Of a stretch of 64,000 bases of DNA, positions 26,541 to 39,358 are shown in pieces. The position numbers were made by a program, and so were the translations under genes. Each line of letters starts with the position of its first letter. Position 1 is the stretch's first letter. The notes below the pieces were generated by a model. The model saw only the letters and a program-made list of their open reading frames with translations, was not told the DNA's origin and searched no databases. This stretch comes from Epiperipatus broadwayi (Eukaryota; Onychophora; Udeonychophora; Euonychophora; Peripatidae): NCBI GenBank assembly GCA_028023455.1, contig JAQFVV010006633.1, forward strand, positions 62,001-126,000, read 5' to 3'.

Positions 26541-29302
26541 GGTAGAAATTATACAGAGTATTCATATTTATACTTCATTTAGAATAATGCTATCATTCTA
26601 ATAAATGAAAAGTAATGTTTATGCATTTTCCCAGTCTTTTCTCTCTATCGATGTGACATTTTTTTTAAATTTTGTTTTAATAAAATGATTATAGTATTTA
26701 GCACAATAATCACTCAACAAAAAAAAAATATAATATTTGAGAAATTTGGGATAAAGTTCAATTAAAATGTATGTATGAATGATCACAAAACAAAATAATT
26801 GCATTAGCATGGTTATGCCTTTGATACAGTCTTAGATTGTTAAGGTGAATTGAAGTATGTCTTTTGGAGCCAGTCTATATAGTACTACAGGATCAAACAG
26901 ATTGATAAATGGTATTCTAGTTGATAGTTCTACTTGAAATAAGAACTCATACCAGGAAAAATGATTTTAGTGAATGGATACATAATGAATACTAACAGAA
27001 ATACGTATCATTATTACTAATAATGAAAATTTATTACATCCATTCTTGATATTGTATAAAGTTTATTATCCTTAGATAAAAAACAGTAAAGAAAAACCTT
27101 TTATAACTTAAATATTTAACTTTGTACTATTATCATCTGGATTTTATATATTTATTGGAATAAATATATGAATTCTAAGATTTTAATACTAATAGAGTCA
27201 AATAATTAACTTAGTAACATTAAAGAGACTTTTTGTAAAGGACATTCTGACCAAGCAATGGACACTTAATATTAATCTGTATCATTAACTTCCTCCAATG
27301 TTTTAACAAAATTATTGTACCAAAAGTTTGTTGACTCAATATTAAAAATGGAAAATTGTAAATAATCAGTTTAAATGCATCATCATAAGCATATAAATTG
27401 TATCATATAATAAGGTTTTGTTTTCCAGTTAAACCGTGAGCTACATTATTATAGTGGTAGTTTTCTATTCTTTGCCAATCCATTGACATAAATTATTTTA
27501 GTATTTTAAATAATTATAGTAATCAAATGGCTAGTTTTTCAGGAGGGTATATAATATTTGAGTATCATAAATAACATGTATAGGTGTAAAATAAGAATCT
27601 TAGTTCTCTAACTTTGACAGAGTGCTCTATCACTTAGTCATATATCTTAAATTCAAAAATATATCTTAATACAATGAAGCTTTTGAGATTTAATTATTAA
27701 TTTTTAAACTTGATCACCTCGTTAAGAATTGTTTTTTTTAATTTATTATAGCAGAATAAACATATTTAAATACTCTTAATTAATTATTAATAATTAATTT
27801 TTGATAATTATTGTCAATTAATTTGTTTTTTAAAAAATTGTTCCTTGTATAATTTATTATTTTTAAAGAAACAGTTAGTTACAAAACGATTAGACTTTAA
27901 ATATTTTAAATGTGTACGATTTTATAGATTTAGTTCTGTTTAAACCTAAATTAAGTATGGTTACTAACTGTAATAATGTTTACTTTGCAATGGTAATAGT
28001 TTTTTTTTTGTTTGTTTATTTGTTTTTAGTATAAAAACCTCATTAACGTAAAATAAGCATTAAGCAAAATATGTTTTTCTCATTACAAATAACAATCACG
28101 AAAATAATGTGACCAAGCTTCAAGTAAAATCTTACAACAATTTTACTTAAAAGTATATATTAGCGTCTTACAAAAAAAAAAAATAATAATTTCTTCCAGA
28201 AATGCTATTTGATGAATCATATACCTTTATCATTTTGAATAATTGTTTCATTCAATTTTCATTACCTCTAGAAATGAAACAAAATTATTATAAACTGGGA
28301 TTTTAAAAAAGAATTTGACATTTTAAAATTTCTAAACGTATCAACTGTTTTAACGAATTGTAAAGAAAAAAAATGGCATACTGTCTGCCATCAATTTGAA
28401 TTTAATAGAAAGCAAAAATAAATTAGAGTTAAAATAAAAATTATAGCCCTTAGGTTGTACTGACTTCTAAAGAACTAGCCTGGAGCAGTACAAGTTAAAT
28501 TTGCTAAAAGATTTTTAAAACCATAAAAAGTTTATTCTGATTTAAATTCTCATCCATGAGCTTTGGAGAAAAAACATAAAACATGATCTTGTCTATCTTA
28601 TTACATAAAAAAAGTCTGAAAAATTATTATAGTTTATAACAAGGCAATATCTTTTTTTTTTCAGAAGATAGAATGGATGGCAGTCTATTTTTCTAAACAG
28701 ATTTTAAAATTGGATAAAACTATCAAAAAAATATGTTTATTATCAACAACAGTGACAGAATTTGAATCTACTGGTTTTGTGTAAATAGAAATTATTTTAT
28801 TTAATTGTATTTTGACATTTGTTTTCTTGTTCAATTCTAGACATGAGTAAATGTTATACTATTGTGCTGTAATTTAGTTTCATTTTACTAATATATTAAC
28901 ATTTAAAAGTAAATACTCTAATTTATTTTTATGAAATATGTTTAGTTGCAAGAAGTTTTAGAACATAATCTTTTTCTTTTGTTTATGAAAAAAAAATTCC
29001 TGAGATTTTTTAAATTTATTTATTGTTAAGGAAATTAAATTATACTATTTACTTTAATAATAATAATATCTGGGAAACATTAAGCTTTATAATTTGTGTA
29101 TGTATCTATAATATATCATTGTTTGCATATAATAGACTAACATTTTTTTAATGTTAATAATATTTATTTTGTATTTATTTAAGAAAGCTAGCAGTTTATA
29201 ATCCATATGTCAATATTTTTAGTATGTTGAGACTGATGTGTAATTTTTATGCTACTATTCTATTTTGTATAAAATGTATTAATATAGATAAATAATAGTT
29301 AT

Positions 29303-29433
29303 AAACTTTCCATACAGTAGTGCAACCAAGTGAAAGCCTTTATAATCAATGGATGCAGGAAGGTTTGTGCCTAAAATCTCTATCCATTGATTATTAAGAC
29401 TTGCACTTGGTAGCACTACTATATGGAGAGTTT
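29303..29433. repeat. Family B minimal palindrome, locus 4
   Basis: Only the outer 60 bp of the family B unit and its inverted copy remain (AAACTTTCCATACAGTAGTG against CACTACTATATGGAGAGTTT) with the ~400-bp interior missing. It shows that the terminal segments can exist as a compact 131-bp foldback. Confidence 0.8.
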
Positions 29434-31000
29434 GGTAGTCTTTTTAACAGCATGTGTAAGCATATGAAATGGTCATCAGTTTATGTTTTGATGGTTTTAA
29501 ATAATACTTAGCATTTTTTTCATAATATTAATAATATATTATAGAAACAAATAAAGTTTAAATATATATTTAATGAGATTTCTGAGACTGGCTTGTTTTC
29601 ATAAGACATTTAGTTTGAAAAGCAGAAGACATTGTTAAAGTACAATTTGTCACTGTAAGAAAGTCAATTATTAAATGCAAATTAATACAGTATTCAGATT
29701 CACTCTGAATTAGGTACTTCAAGATTAGACAAATGTCAAGTATTTATCTGAAGGTTTATGATGGTGGCACTTTAGTTGTATTTATATATTAGATTATTTC
29801 CATAATCTAATGTTAAATATTGAATCTCCTTACAAAAATTTTAAACTTTATTTAAATTTTTCCAATTACATTCAACTGTTAATAATAGCACATTGGTTAG
29901 TAAATATGCAATATTTCAATTAGTATTATTCTGTTTTCATCTTCAGATATTACTTGAAGAAGAGAGTAAAATATTAGCACTCAAAATGTTGTATATATAC
30001 TAACCTGTGTGATATTACTAGCAATTTAAATAAAGGTTAAATTTTTTTGTAAAGACATTCAATATTTAATATTAGATGTTGGAAATAGTCCACCACATAA
30101 ATACAATTAATTGTCAAATATGTACTTATATAATAAACATGGAACAAAAACCACTTTCTATTATCAGTTTAACTCACTGAATTTAGATTTTTATTTTTTC
30201 TGGATACTAATAATTTTTATTACTGTATTACTTTATGAAATCTAAAATAACTTTTTACTTTTATAATCAGATGTCCGATGTGCTAAATTTAGTTTCCTAA
30301 TGTGTCACATTTGAAACAAGCACCGTAGTTTGGTCTTCTCTGAGTTAATCTCATCTAACTGAATTACACTTTTAAAAAATCATGAAGATATTTTTCTATT
30401 AAACAAAATCATATTTTCTTTGAATCATTAGTCAAAAAACTTGATTGAGTAATTTATTATAAAAGCATTATATACTCCTAAATTGTACTTACTTAAGTCA
30501 TTTATAGGTTGTTATATTTAATAATACCAAATTTGTAAAAAAAAAAAATGTTATAATCCTTGATTGACACCTATAACAACTACAAGTTTACTATTAATCA
30601 AGCCAAAAATGACATTTGTCAAAATTATTTCCAATAAAATAGCTTCTTTTTCTAGTGACGTCATTATTTTGCCAGTTGCAAAAGGAGTCAATTATTAATA
30701 TATAAGATAATAAATTTTTTACATGGTTTTTTTTACTATTTTTTTTTAATTAATGCCCTCTGCTCTCAATGGTCAATTTTTTTAGTTTTTCAGTTGTTTT
30801 TCTTTTTGTTTGTTTGCATGAATTTTTATGCTGTCTATAACAGTTTGTCTTCCTTTTTATCAAAGGTTTTTGAAATTTCGATTACTATTCAATTAAAATA
30901 TGTACCTCAAAACTTATTTCTTAATTTAATCAATTTTTAAACTTTCTCATTCAAATTCTTTCTAAATTTTTGGTAAATTTTTAACATTCAATATATATAT

Positions 31001-33548
31001 TGTACTGATCAGAATTGTATGTTCATTTAACAAGGTTTAGAATCTAAGCAAAAGTACCCTAAATCCACTCATGCCTGAGATACACAGGTCAGGAGCAATC
31101 ATGAATTCTGCCCTATTTGCTCTTCTCTAAAACTATAACATTATAAACAACACTTCTGATGATAACATGAAATTTTATTCATTCTGGTCCCAGAGACACA
31201 GCAGAGAAACACGAGATCTATAGGGTAATTAATGTAATAAATAATATCAAATCTTGGCTCAATCAAATATCTTATATAAAGGAAAATCTATAAGACTAAA
31301 TAAATTGCACACAGCTAGCATTGCAAAAGAAACATGAATTATAAAATAGTATCCATCCAGAATGAGCAAGAACAGAACAATCCAGAGATAAGTGTCCATT
31401 TTAAATAATCAGTTATAACTTCTAAACATTACTAACACTATTATAAATATTAAATGGAATTCAATGAATGAGAGTCAGTAAGACACAACGCATGAGTAAT
31501 TATTAAAACATAATAATTTAATAAATATAAACAATTTAATTTACATTACAAAACATAGCACAGATTTAATGCGATTATTACTTTGCATATAAGCAACTGA
31601 TTTAGTATGCTAATGAGTTATAGTATAATAATAAATTAATGTTATCAATGCGGTGATCATTACTTTAAGTAATGATAAGGACGTTTGCAAATTCATCTCT
31701 AAAGATAGGTTTACTCTTGATATGATAGTTAATAATTTATCGTTTATGAGCATATTTGGGCCTGTACAAATGAGAAATGGGTTAGCCTAAATTAGCTTTA
31801 CTGTGACAATCCTAGAATATTTGACTAATTACAAAATGAGTGGTTTACAAACATCACTGTGTCATATCTTATAAATAATATGAGAACTACCCATAAAAGA
31901 ACTCGCAGTGCTAACTATAATGACAGCATTTAAAATGGAGAAGATGTCCATCTTTGGACTGAAAAACTTTATCACATATATGATTCCTCTTGTATTTATC
32001 ACAAGGCAGTATTCGAAAATATGAGTGGTAAGGATTCCACGGTACACCCTCCATCGTGTCACATGCATAGCCTTAATACTCTAATGTTTATCCTGAGATC
32101 GGTTCTACCAAACCTCATTCCTAGACGAGTTACGTGAAGAAAATCCAGAGTTTGGATGATAAATATGATAAAGCAAAATATAAGTACTTTAAAATGCTAT
32201 TGTAAGTAAGCAATGTGAATATGGCTTAAGTCTTAAATCACTAATGAAATAATTTAAGCTTAAATAAAGCAATAATATCATGCGTAACACCATGATAAAA
32301 TAATAACCCACTCAGCATCGTACGTATAACTTTAATAAATTTAGGATGTCGAATATAGAAGAGGGAAAATATTATTTCCTATTTAACAAGTCCAAGTATT
32401 TTAAACGACAATATATTATAAGCAATTTAACTCTTAATAGCATATAATTAATAAATAGTTATTAAAATATATTAATAATCAAATTTATGTTAAGAACATA
32501 AAATGCATTTAAATATCGATAGTGACAACAACAAAAGGTTTATCTTATCCCATAATATAATTTTTAAACAATCCGCCATTAAGCATATATTTCAAATATT
32601 TAACCGAGCGAACAGCATTCAGTAAGAAATTTTACGTTTAACTATTTAAATATTCTAAAATATCGGAATGATGATTGAAATAATATAAGTTCGCTAGATT
32701 AAAACATTAGCACACTAAAACTAATTTAATAAGATATATATTTAAAATAAGTTTTGCTGCATGAAATAAAATAATTAGAATGTGAAACTTAAAAGCTAAT
32801 GATAGATTTAAAGTACATAATTCTGTGCTTAGTGTTTCAAAGAACAAGTTTAAAAACTTGAGAGAGAAAATCACAAATTTAACGATAATTAAGTTTATAG
32901 TCAGTTATAAAATAAATAAAGATTACATTCTGATTACAATTAAGATTTAGGAAAGAAATGAAGTGAGGAGAATTAAGAGTTCATTCTTCGGCAAAACGGA
33001 TTACCTTTAGAAGTTATGGTGACCACTTATAATAACATATACGAAGTTTAGCAAGGCACAATATTAATAAAATAATGGTAGGCATCTTCCAATATTCTTT
33101 TACAGTTAAACATAACAGTTCTCAAGTAGTGATGGCATAGCAGGGAGGCAGAACAAAGGCGATTTAAGATCAGGGAGGCAAATTCCTTTTACTCACAGTC
33201 CATTTTGTTTCCACTCTCTAAATGAATATGAGAGAGAAGAGTGATTTGAACTCTTTTTGCATGTTCCTAGAACTTCTGCTCCTCCTACACTTGAAATTTG
33301 GCAATATTGGAAGATGTAAACAATATGTTCCAGAAAGCATTATTTAAACGTATTTTTAAAATTGCAAATAACTTTAAAATATGATTTTTGGTTTGACTTG
33401 AAATGAGAATGACATTTTTAAATTGTAATAATACTTTTTAGATTTTTCTAGCATTGCTTTAGCTTTACATTAATCGTATTCATTTTTATATCTGTAATAC
33501 ATATACGCACATACACAATTATCTAAGTGAAGGGAATTTACATAACCA
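31001..33548 (-). repeat. 3' LTR, part 1 of 2 (interrupted)
   Basis: This part is colinear with 44822-47418 of the intact LTR. It lacks a 63-bp segment between GAATTTACA and TACATAACC, where both sides share TACA, so this looks like a microhomology deletion. It is cut at CATAACCAT, after which a different element starting TGTACCGGTCG takes over. Confidence 0.85.
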
Positions 33549-36152
33549 TGTACCGGTCGAAACCCACCACCACCGCAAGTCAAATCGGATTCAAACTCAG
33601 CTTAACCAAAACTGAATTCAAACCCAACTTAACAGCTCAGATAGCAGAAATCGACGGCACAGTGCTATGCGCCAAGAACTAGTTCAACGGTTGGTGAGGA
33701 CTAGAGACCCTTGCACTGACACGAATATCTAATAATTAATTACTTTGAATACTTTTTAAATCAAATCATATGTATGTTCGGGTTGCCAACACAGACAGCG
33801 GGTATTAACATTTAAATAATTATAAAAAGAATGATGAACTAAGAAACCAAGTATGTTAGAAATATTTAATAATAATAATAATTTGTTTTGTTCAATAAAA
33901 TATAGATTGCATTAGTTACCTCTAGTCTTTAAAATAATTTATAAATATAATAAGAGTGGCGGTCCTTATCATATGCCAACAAGTATTACACAACATGGGA
34001 TTCTATGTCTATGCCCCCAACGAGAAATATAAAGGCAGATAAAGGTATTCATTAAGAACGGAAATGATTGTTCTAATTTTATTACGGTGGAATGTGAGAT
34101 TTATTTTCACATTCGGAAATCTATTCATGAAGAGCAAAACGTATTTTAAGGCATAACTTTAATCTTGATTTGAAAACTGATTTAAACTAAATATATTTGA
34201 GAATTGGTTCGACTTTAATTTAAATCACTTCATCACGAATTACGAGCACGGAGCGGGTTTTACCGGAACAAAGATGCAATGGTACTGACGAATTACAAGG
34301 CAGAGAGTAAAATTGAAAGATGATCGCTAGTCGATGATCGAAGTCCTATGGCGGCTTGCATTTGGCAAGTCTTACGCCCTTTGACTAATGAATCGGAAAG
34401 GAAGTACTTTCTTCCTCGAGAAATTTAAATAAGAGAATATGATCACCGACCAGCCTAACGGAGCGGAAGATGGCCCTACGTCAGCAACATTTGATGATGA
34501 TGACTTGATAGTCATCGTTGAAAAATAAAACCCATGTAGAATGCTCTACGTGATGACTTGACCAATTAATTAAAGTCAAACGAGCTTTTATCGAACTATT
34601 TTAAAACATTTATAAACTATATTAATTATGCCCTAATATCGTGCCCTTCCTGAATATTAATATAAAATAACAAAAGTGGAATTAAAATACATTTAACCCT
34701 TTATCGACCCTTTTTGCAATAAAAACATTTAAGGTTATATTCGAATAAATATATATTAGTGGAACAAGAAATCAATATTTTAACATTACGTGAGTATATA
34801 AACACTTGTAACTTAGGAGCTGGGGACATAGGTGAAAAATGGAGCTAATAGTTTATTATTAGCCAATTATAAAAATAATAAACATGTAATATTTTCTTTC
34901 GACTCGATGATTAATAGAACTTTCAAATTTAGTTCTAATGGGCGAGAATTACTATTTGAAATTAATATTATAATATTTGCATGAGGCAAATAGAACAGAG
35001 GAGCTCATCGAGTTGAAAGATTATTGGCATATAATTTTTAAATAGCATTAATAAATCACACGATAAATACATATATATATATAATATGTTAAACGAACCG
35101 CCAGGTAAGAAAAGAAAAAGTTTAAAGACTAGAGATTGAAAGAATTACAATATAAATTTATAGTAGCATTTTATAAAGATTTTTACATTAAATAATAAAG
35201 AGCTCTTAAATAGGAGGAGTATAAAATAAAGTTCGAACTGGCCAGAAAGTTTAACGTTCATATTACCATTCCGTGCTTGTCCTTAAGTTACTCCTCCAAG
35301 TTGTTGAAACGTAGGCATCATTGGTTAACTACTGGAGTAGTATTTTAGTAGCTTTCATTATTTTAGCAGAATGATCGATCCGGAAAACGGTTCAGCAGCT
35401 CCAGTGAAGATTCCTCGGGACTTTAGGAACCGTAGCCAGATCCCTGATGTTCTAGCCCTCTATCATGATGAAATACAATTTTTATACACACAGAGTTCAC
35501 TGCACTACTCTACAACCAAAACTAGTCTTTTTCTTTACTTTTCAGGGCTATATATCTACTGTTCACTGATGCCTCCGGCTAGCGCTCATTTTATTATCAA
35601 TCTCTTTTTTTTTTTAATTAGTTGTTTTCAGAAACATTCCTTCGATAAGCTTTCAAACTAATTTGTGAATTCCTTTCCTAATTAGAAAATGAATTCTTAA
35701 AGTCTGAAATGATTTTAATTAAAAATTGAATTCTTATCTTTTTTAATTAATAAAACTTTACTGTTGTTTTTGAGAATTTGAAAGCCTATGGAAAGAATGT
35801 AGCTTTTAATCACAAAACTTTACAAATTATTTTAAAGGTGAAAAAAAAACAAGTATTCCCGATGCAATGAAACTTTCGAACAATTATATATATTTAATAT
35901 TTACAAATATATATACGCACAATCCACGCAATTTAATATATATAAATTCATGAATATTTTATCATGAATTTATTTAGAGAATTGATCAAATTTAAACTAA
36001 ACTAATTATTTTTTTTTTTTTTTATTAATATCATATATCTGGGGGGGGGGGGTTTATACCCACCACGCACCCAAAATAAAATTTTTTTTTTTTTTAAAAA
36101 TAATTTTAATTGAAAAAAATCCAGTTATTGAGTTTGAAAAAAATTTAATAAC
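33549..36152 (-). mobile_element. Nested LTR-like unit E1
   Basis: This unit starts TGTACCGGTCGAAACCC inside the host LTR. It shares a terminus and spaced landmarks with E2 (GTTGCCAAxACAGACAG, GGCGGCTTGxAxTTxG, CCACCACGC), so the two are distant members of one LTR family. It has no coding frame I recognise; the 96-codon frame at 35371-35661 has an open 5' part but no known domain. Near its right end, after ATATAT, a second head-like segment (about 36037, a 12-13-base G run then TTTATACCCACCACGC) repeats the E2 start, so the right boundary is blurred. Confidence 0.55.
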
Positions 36153-38632
36153 TGTACCCCGGTATAAATCCACCACGCTTACTCATACCCAGTACCCGAG
36201 TTCAAACCCAGTCCACGTTTAAGAATAAATTCCAAACGCCAACTGAATTCAAACCCAAACCCCGGTATGACCAACCGATGATGACTTTATAACAGCACGG
36301 AGTTATCCCTTTTCTAGCTCAGCTCAGAACATAGACTAAATTCTTACAGTTAATGATATATAGATTTATTAGACTCTAGATATTGGAACGGTCATTCATG
36401 TAACGTATATATTTAAGTTGCCAATACAGACAGAAAATGGTTAAATAGACTTGGAGAGTAATAAGGTGGAGGACACAAAATTATATTAAATAAATTGTTT
36501 AATAAGAAAATAGAAATATAAGCATATAAACATAGTATTCAACAGTACGGTAAGACTTTCATGAATCCTCTTGTATTTGGCTACTAGTCTTTAGTAATCA
36601 TTTTATCTGGTGAACAAACTCATGCCAATAGCTGTGTAGTTAAATGATTGAGGGATGGCTAAGAGAATCAGAGTATTTTAGCATTGAAAAAAAAAATATT
36701 TATCTAAAGATTATTTATTAACTTATTTTATTCGAATAGACTCGAGCCGTTACGTAGATGGACAGTTGGAGGTGGTTTTATATAAATACGGCATGGAAGA
36801 TAGATGTACTGGTGGTTGCCTAGATTCAAGAGCCCTACAGTAATCACTTGCGGTGCATTAACGGAATACCGGGCGGCTTGTACTTTGACAAGGCTTAATG
36901 CCCCCAAGTAGCTCCGGGACACTACAACCAGTCGAGATCATTTCGACCCCGGTGATCTCTTGAGATCACCGGGGAAAGAAACTGCTTTCTTTCCCCAATG
37001 GTAGTATGGCGAGACGCTAACTTCAGCGAAGGGAAGGCATTGCCACAGACATCAAGGACGAGTACTTGAAGTGGATTTTTAAAAGAAATTATACAAAACC
37101 TGGAATCTATTCGTCTATTTCTACACCACAGGCTGAGATCCTTATCCCAATAAAATATAGCGGAATTAAACTGACCGCGAGAACAATAATTAATTAATTT
37201 TACTCTGAAACCCCTAACCCTCCAGGTTGACAGGCGGTAGCGATAGTATCAAATTATACAGTGAGTTATTTCTCATATCATACATGACATTAATATAACA
37301 CTTTGAAACCAATTTATATATTTAAGATTGAACCTTAGATTGCAATTATATGACAACTTAACATAGAATAATAAAGTGATTTAACATTTACCAACTCGAA
37401 ATATGAAAGAATATTTAATTCAGAAAACGGAATTACTTTTAAAATAACTTGATCATTATTGTACACTAGTTTTACACAGAGTTGGGAAATATTACTATTG
37501 GCATCGTTTGTTTATGGAATACGCAACACAAAAAAAATATAAATGCATTCATTTGAATTATTATTACTATTAATTACAATTTTTATAAATTATTTCTAAA
37601 GACTAGAGCGGAGGATTAAAAGAAAAGAAAATTTACTGACAGGTTAAACAATAGCATTATAAACGACATAAAAACTTACATGTCATTTATTTGATTGATA
37701 ACATTAAGCTCGGGAGAAAGTTAAAAGTTCATGTAACACAGTTACCCTTCTTTCTTCATCCGGCTTGGCTGTTCCCGATTGATATTTCCGATGAACGTAG
37801 GCGCGCATTTTGAAAGTTATTTGCAAGGCATTGTCAATTTGGAGATTGGAAGCTGGAAACTATGAAGCACATAACAACATGATCAGTCAGCGGCACGAAG
37901 ATTCAATTTGGCAGGGCAGAGATCAGCTCCTGGCACTTAGCCCATCAACATTGCGGTTTACAGGTGAGCTTCTTAACAAAGTTCTAGGAATTACTCTAGC
38001 AGCTGCAGTGCTGTCTTAAGACTACCTCTCTCAACCACGTCAAAAGTTAGAATAAGTTTTCTCTCTAAGATGGCCACGATTGACCTTTCCGCCTGGTTTT
38101 TGTGTTTAAGCTCCTCCTACTTTCTCTAGCTTCCAGCCATCCAGCTTGACCATACAACATTAATTATCCATTCCCATTGTCCTTTTACTTTAATACGCAA
38201 TTTTTAAATTGACACGGTAATTACAAATCTACATTTCTTATCTAATTTCGAATACAATTTAATTACTCTGTACATTTGTGTAATTTAGATTTTAATTAAA
38301 AACACTGATCAAAGGAATGTGACTTTTGATCAGTATTTTTAAACGACTTTGTACAATTTTTAAAAAAAACTAAAATTCAAACAAATATGCCCGCAATAAA
38401 CTTTAAATTAAATTGATATAAATCCACAAACCACGCACACACGAATATTATCTCATGGTTTGTGACATTTATATACGGAATCTTACCTATTGATTTACAA
38501 AACATAAAATATATAACTAATTTTTTTATTATGACTGAAAATAGACAAATCTCACTGCGGGCAGATAGTGGTTCGAATTACCGTACCTAAAACACATGAA
38601 ACGAAGATCGGTTCTTCGATCTGTCTGTTTCA
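36153..38632 (-). mobile_element. Nested LTR-like unit E2
   Basis: This unit starts TGTACCCCGGTATAAATCC and ends CTGTCTGTTTCA at the resumption of the host LTR. Its 2480 bp is close to the 2.75-kb host LTR length, and the ends are TG and CA. It is related to E1 but well diverged. It contains a striking overlapping hairpin pair at 36947-36996. No coding frame is supported. Confidence 0.6.
36947..36996. promoter_or_regulatory. Two overlapping perfect hairpins sharing one arm segment
   Basis: Hairpin 1 is CCCCGGTGATCTC, TT, then its exact complement GAGATCACCGGGG (36947-36974). Hairpin 2 is GGGGAAAGAAA, a 4-base loop, then TTTCTTTCCCC (36971-36996). The GGGG at 36971-36974 belongs to both, so they compete. 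A third weaker hairpin (GTCGA/TCGAC) lies just before. A GA/TC-rich imperfect version occurs at the matching place in E1 (about 34398-34420). Function is unknown; a role in LTR RNA folding is inference. Confidence 0.6.
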
Positions 38633-39075
38633 GTAAACAATATGTTCCAGAAAGCATTATTTAAACGTATTTTTAAAATTGCTAATAACTTTAAAATATG
38701 ATTTTTGGTTTGACTTGAAATGAGAATGACATTTTTAAATTGTAATAATACTTTTTAGATTTTTCTAGCATTGCTTTAGCTTTACATTAATCGTATTCAT
38801 TTTTATATCTGTAATACATATACGCACATACACAATTATCTAAGTGAAGGGAATTTACAAGCTTGGAAATAAAATATACTTAAGCTAAAATAATAATTCA
38901 ACTGGTTTTACATAACCATTTTGAATAAACAGGGTGGAAGTGATATGTGTATATGTGTGTGCTTAACATTCCTAGATGACCAAATAAACATACAAACTGG
39001 TTCAAACCCTACTTTAAAGGTATGTAATGTCTTCAGGCTGTGAAGTTAAATATGTACTACAGATTTACCACTTCA
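38633..39075 (-). repeat. 3' LTR, part 2 of 2 (after the insertion)
   Basis: This part begins GTAAACAATATGTTCC, equivalent to position 47132 of the intact LTR, and runs to ACCACTTCA. Its first 287 LTR positions overlap with the end of part 1, so that segment is present twice around the insertion. It retains the 63 bp missing from part 1. Confidence 0.85.
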
Positions 39076-39084
39076 CATTCCCGT
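39076..39084 (-). promoter_or_regulatory. Candidate polypurine tract next to the 3' LTR
   Basis: On the minus strand ACGGGAATG abuts the LTR start TGAAGTGG. GGGAATG directly before an LTR is common in Ty3/gypsy elements. It is short, so this is a moderate call. Confidence 0.45.
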
Positions 39085-39358
39085 AATTAGAGGAACAAAC
39101 AAAAAAAAATTGTTTAAAAAAAAAAGATTTTACTTATACCTTTAAAATTATTATTCCAAGTGGCAAATAAACACATGTTCAACCAATAACAATAAGCTAG
39201 TCTATATTCTTTTTACTACTCTTTTGTCTATGCTTCACTTCATGAAATTTTAACCACAATATACTAATTGGGATCTCCCTATTCTCTTAAGTCTTTTTGA
39301 AAATCAGTGGTCTGTTCTGATGCAATATGCTGTCCTATCAATCTTAAAATACTTTTTA

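Noticed and set aside
33549-33690. GTTTGAAT-like words on the minus strand as a tRNA-derived SINE head
   Set aside because: The words are repeated at irregular spacing and sit at the LTR-like end of E1; no tRNA fold is seen.
35371-35661. 96-codon + strand frame in E1 as a small gene
   Set aside because: It lies within an LTR-like unit, opposite to the host element's coding strand, and only its first 35 residues look non-random; no family is recognisable.
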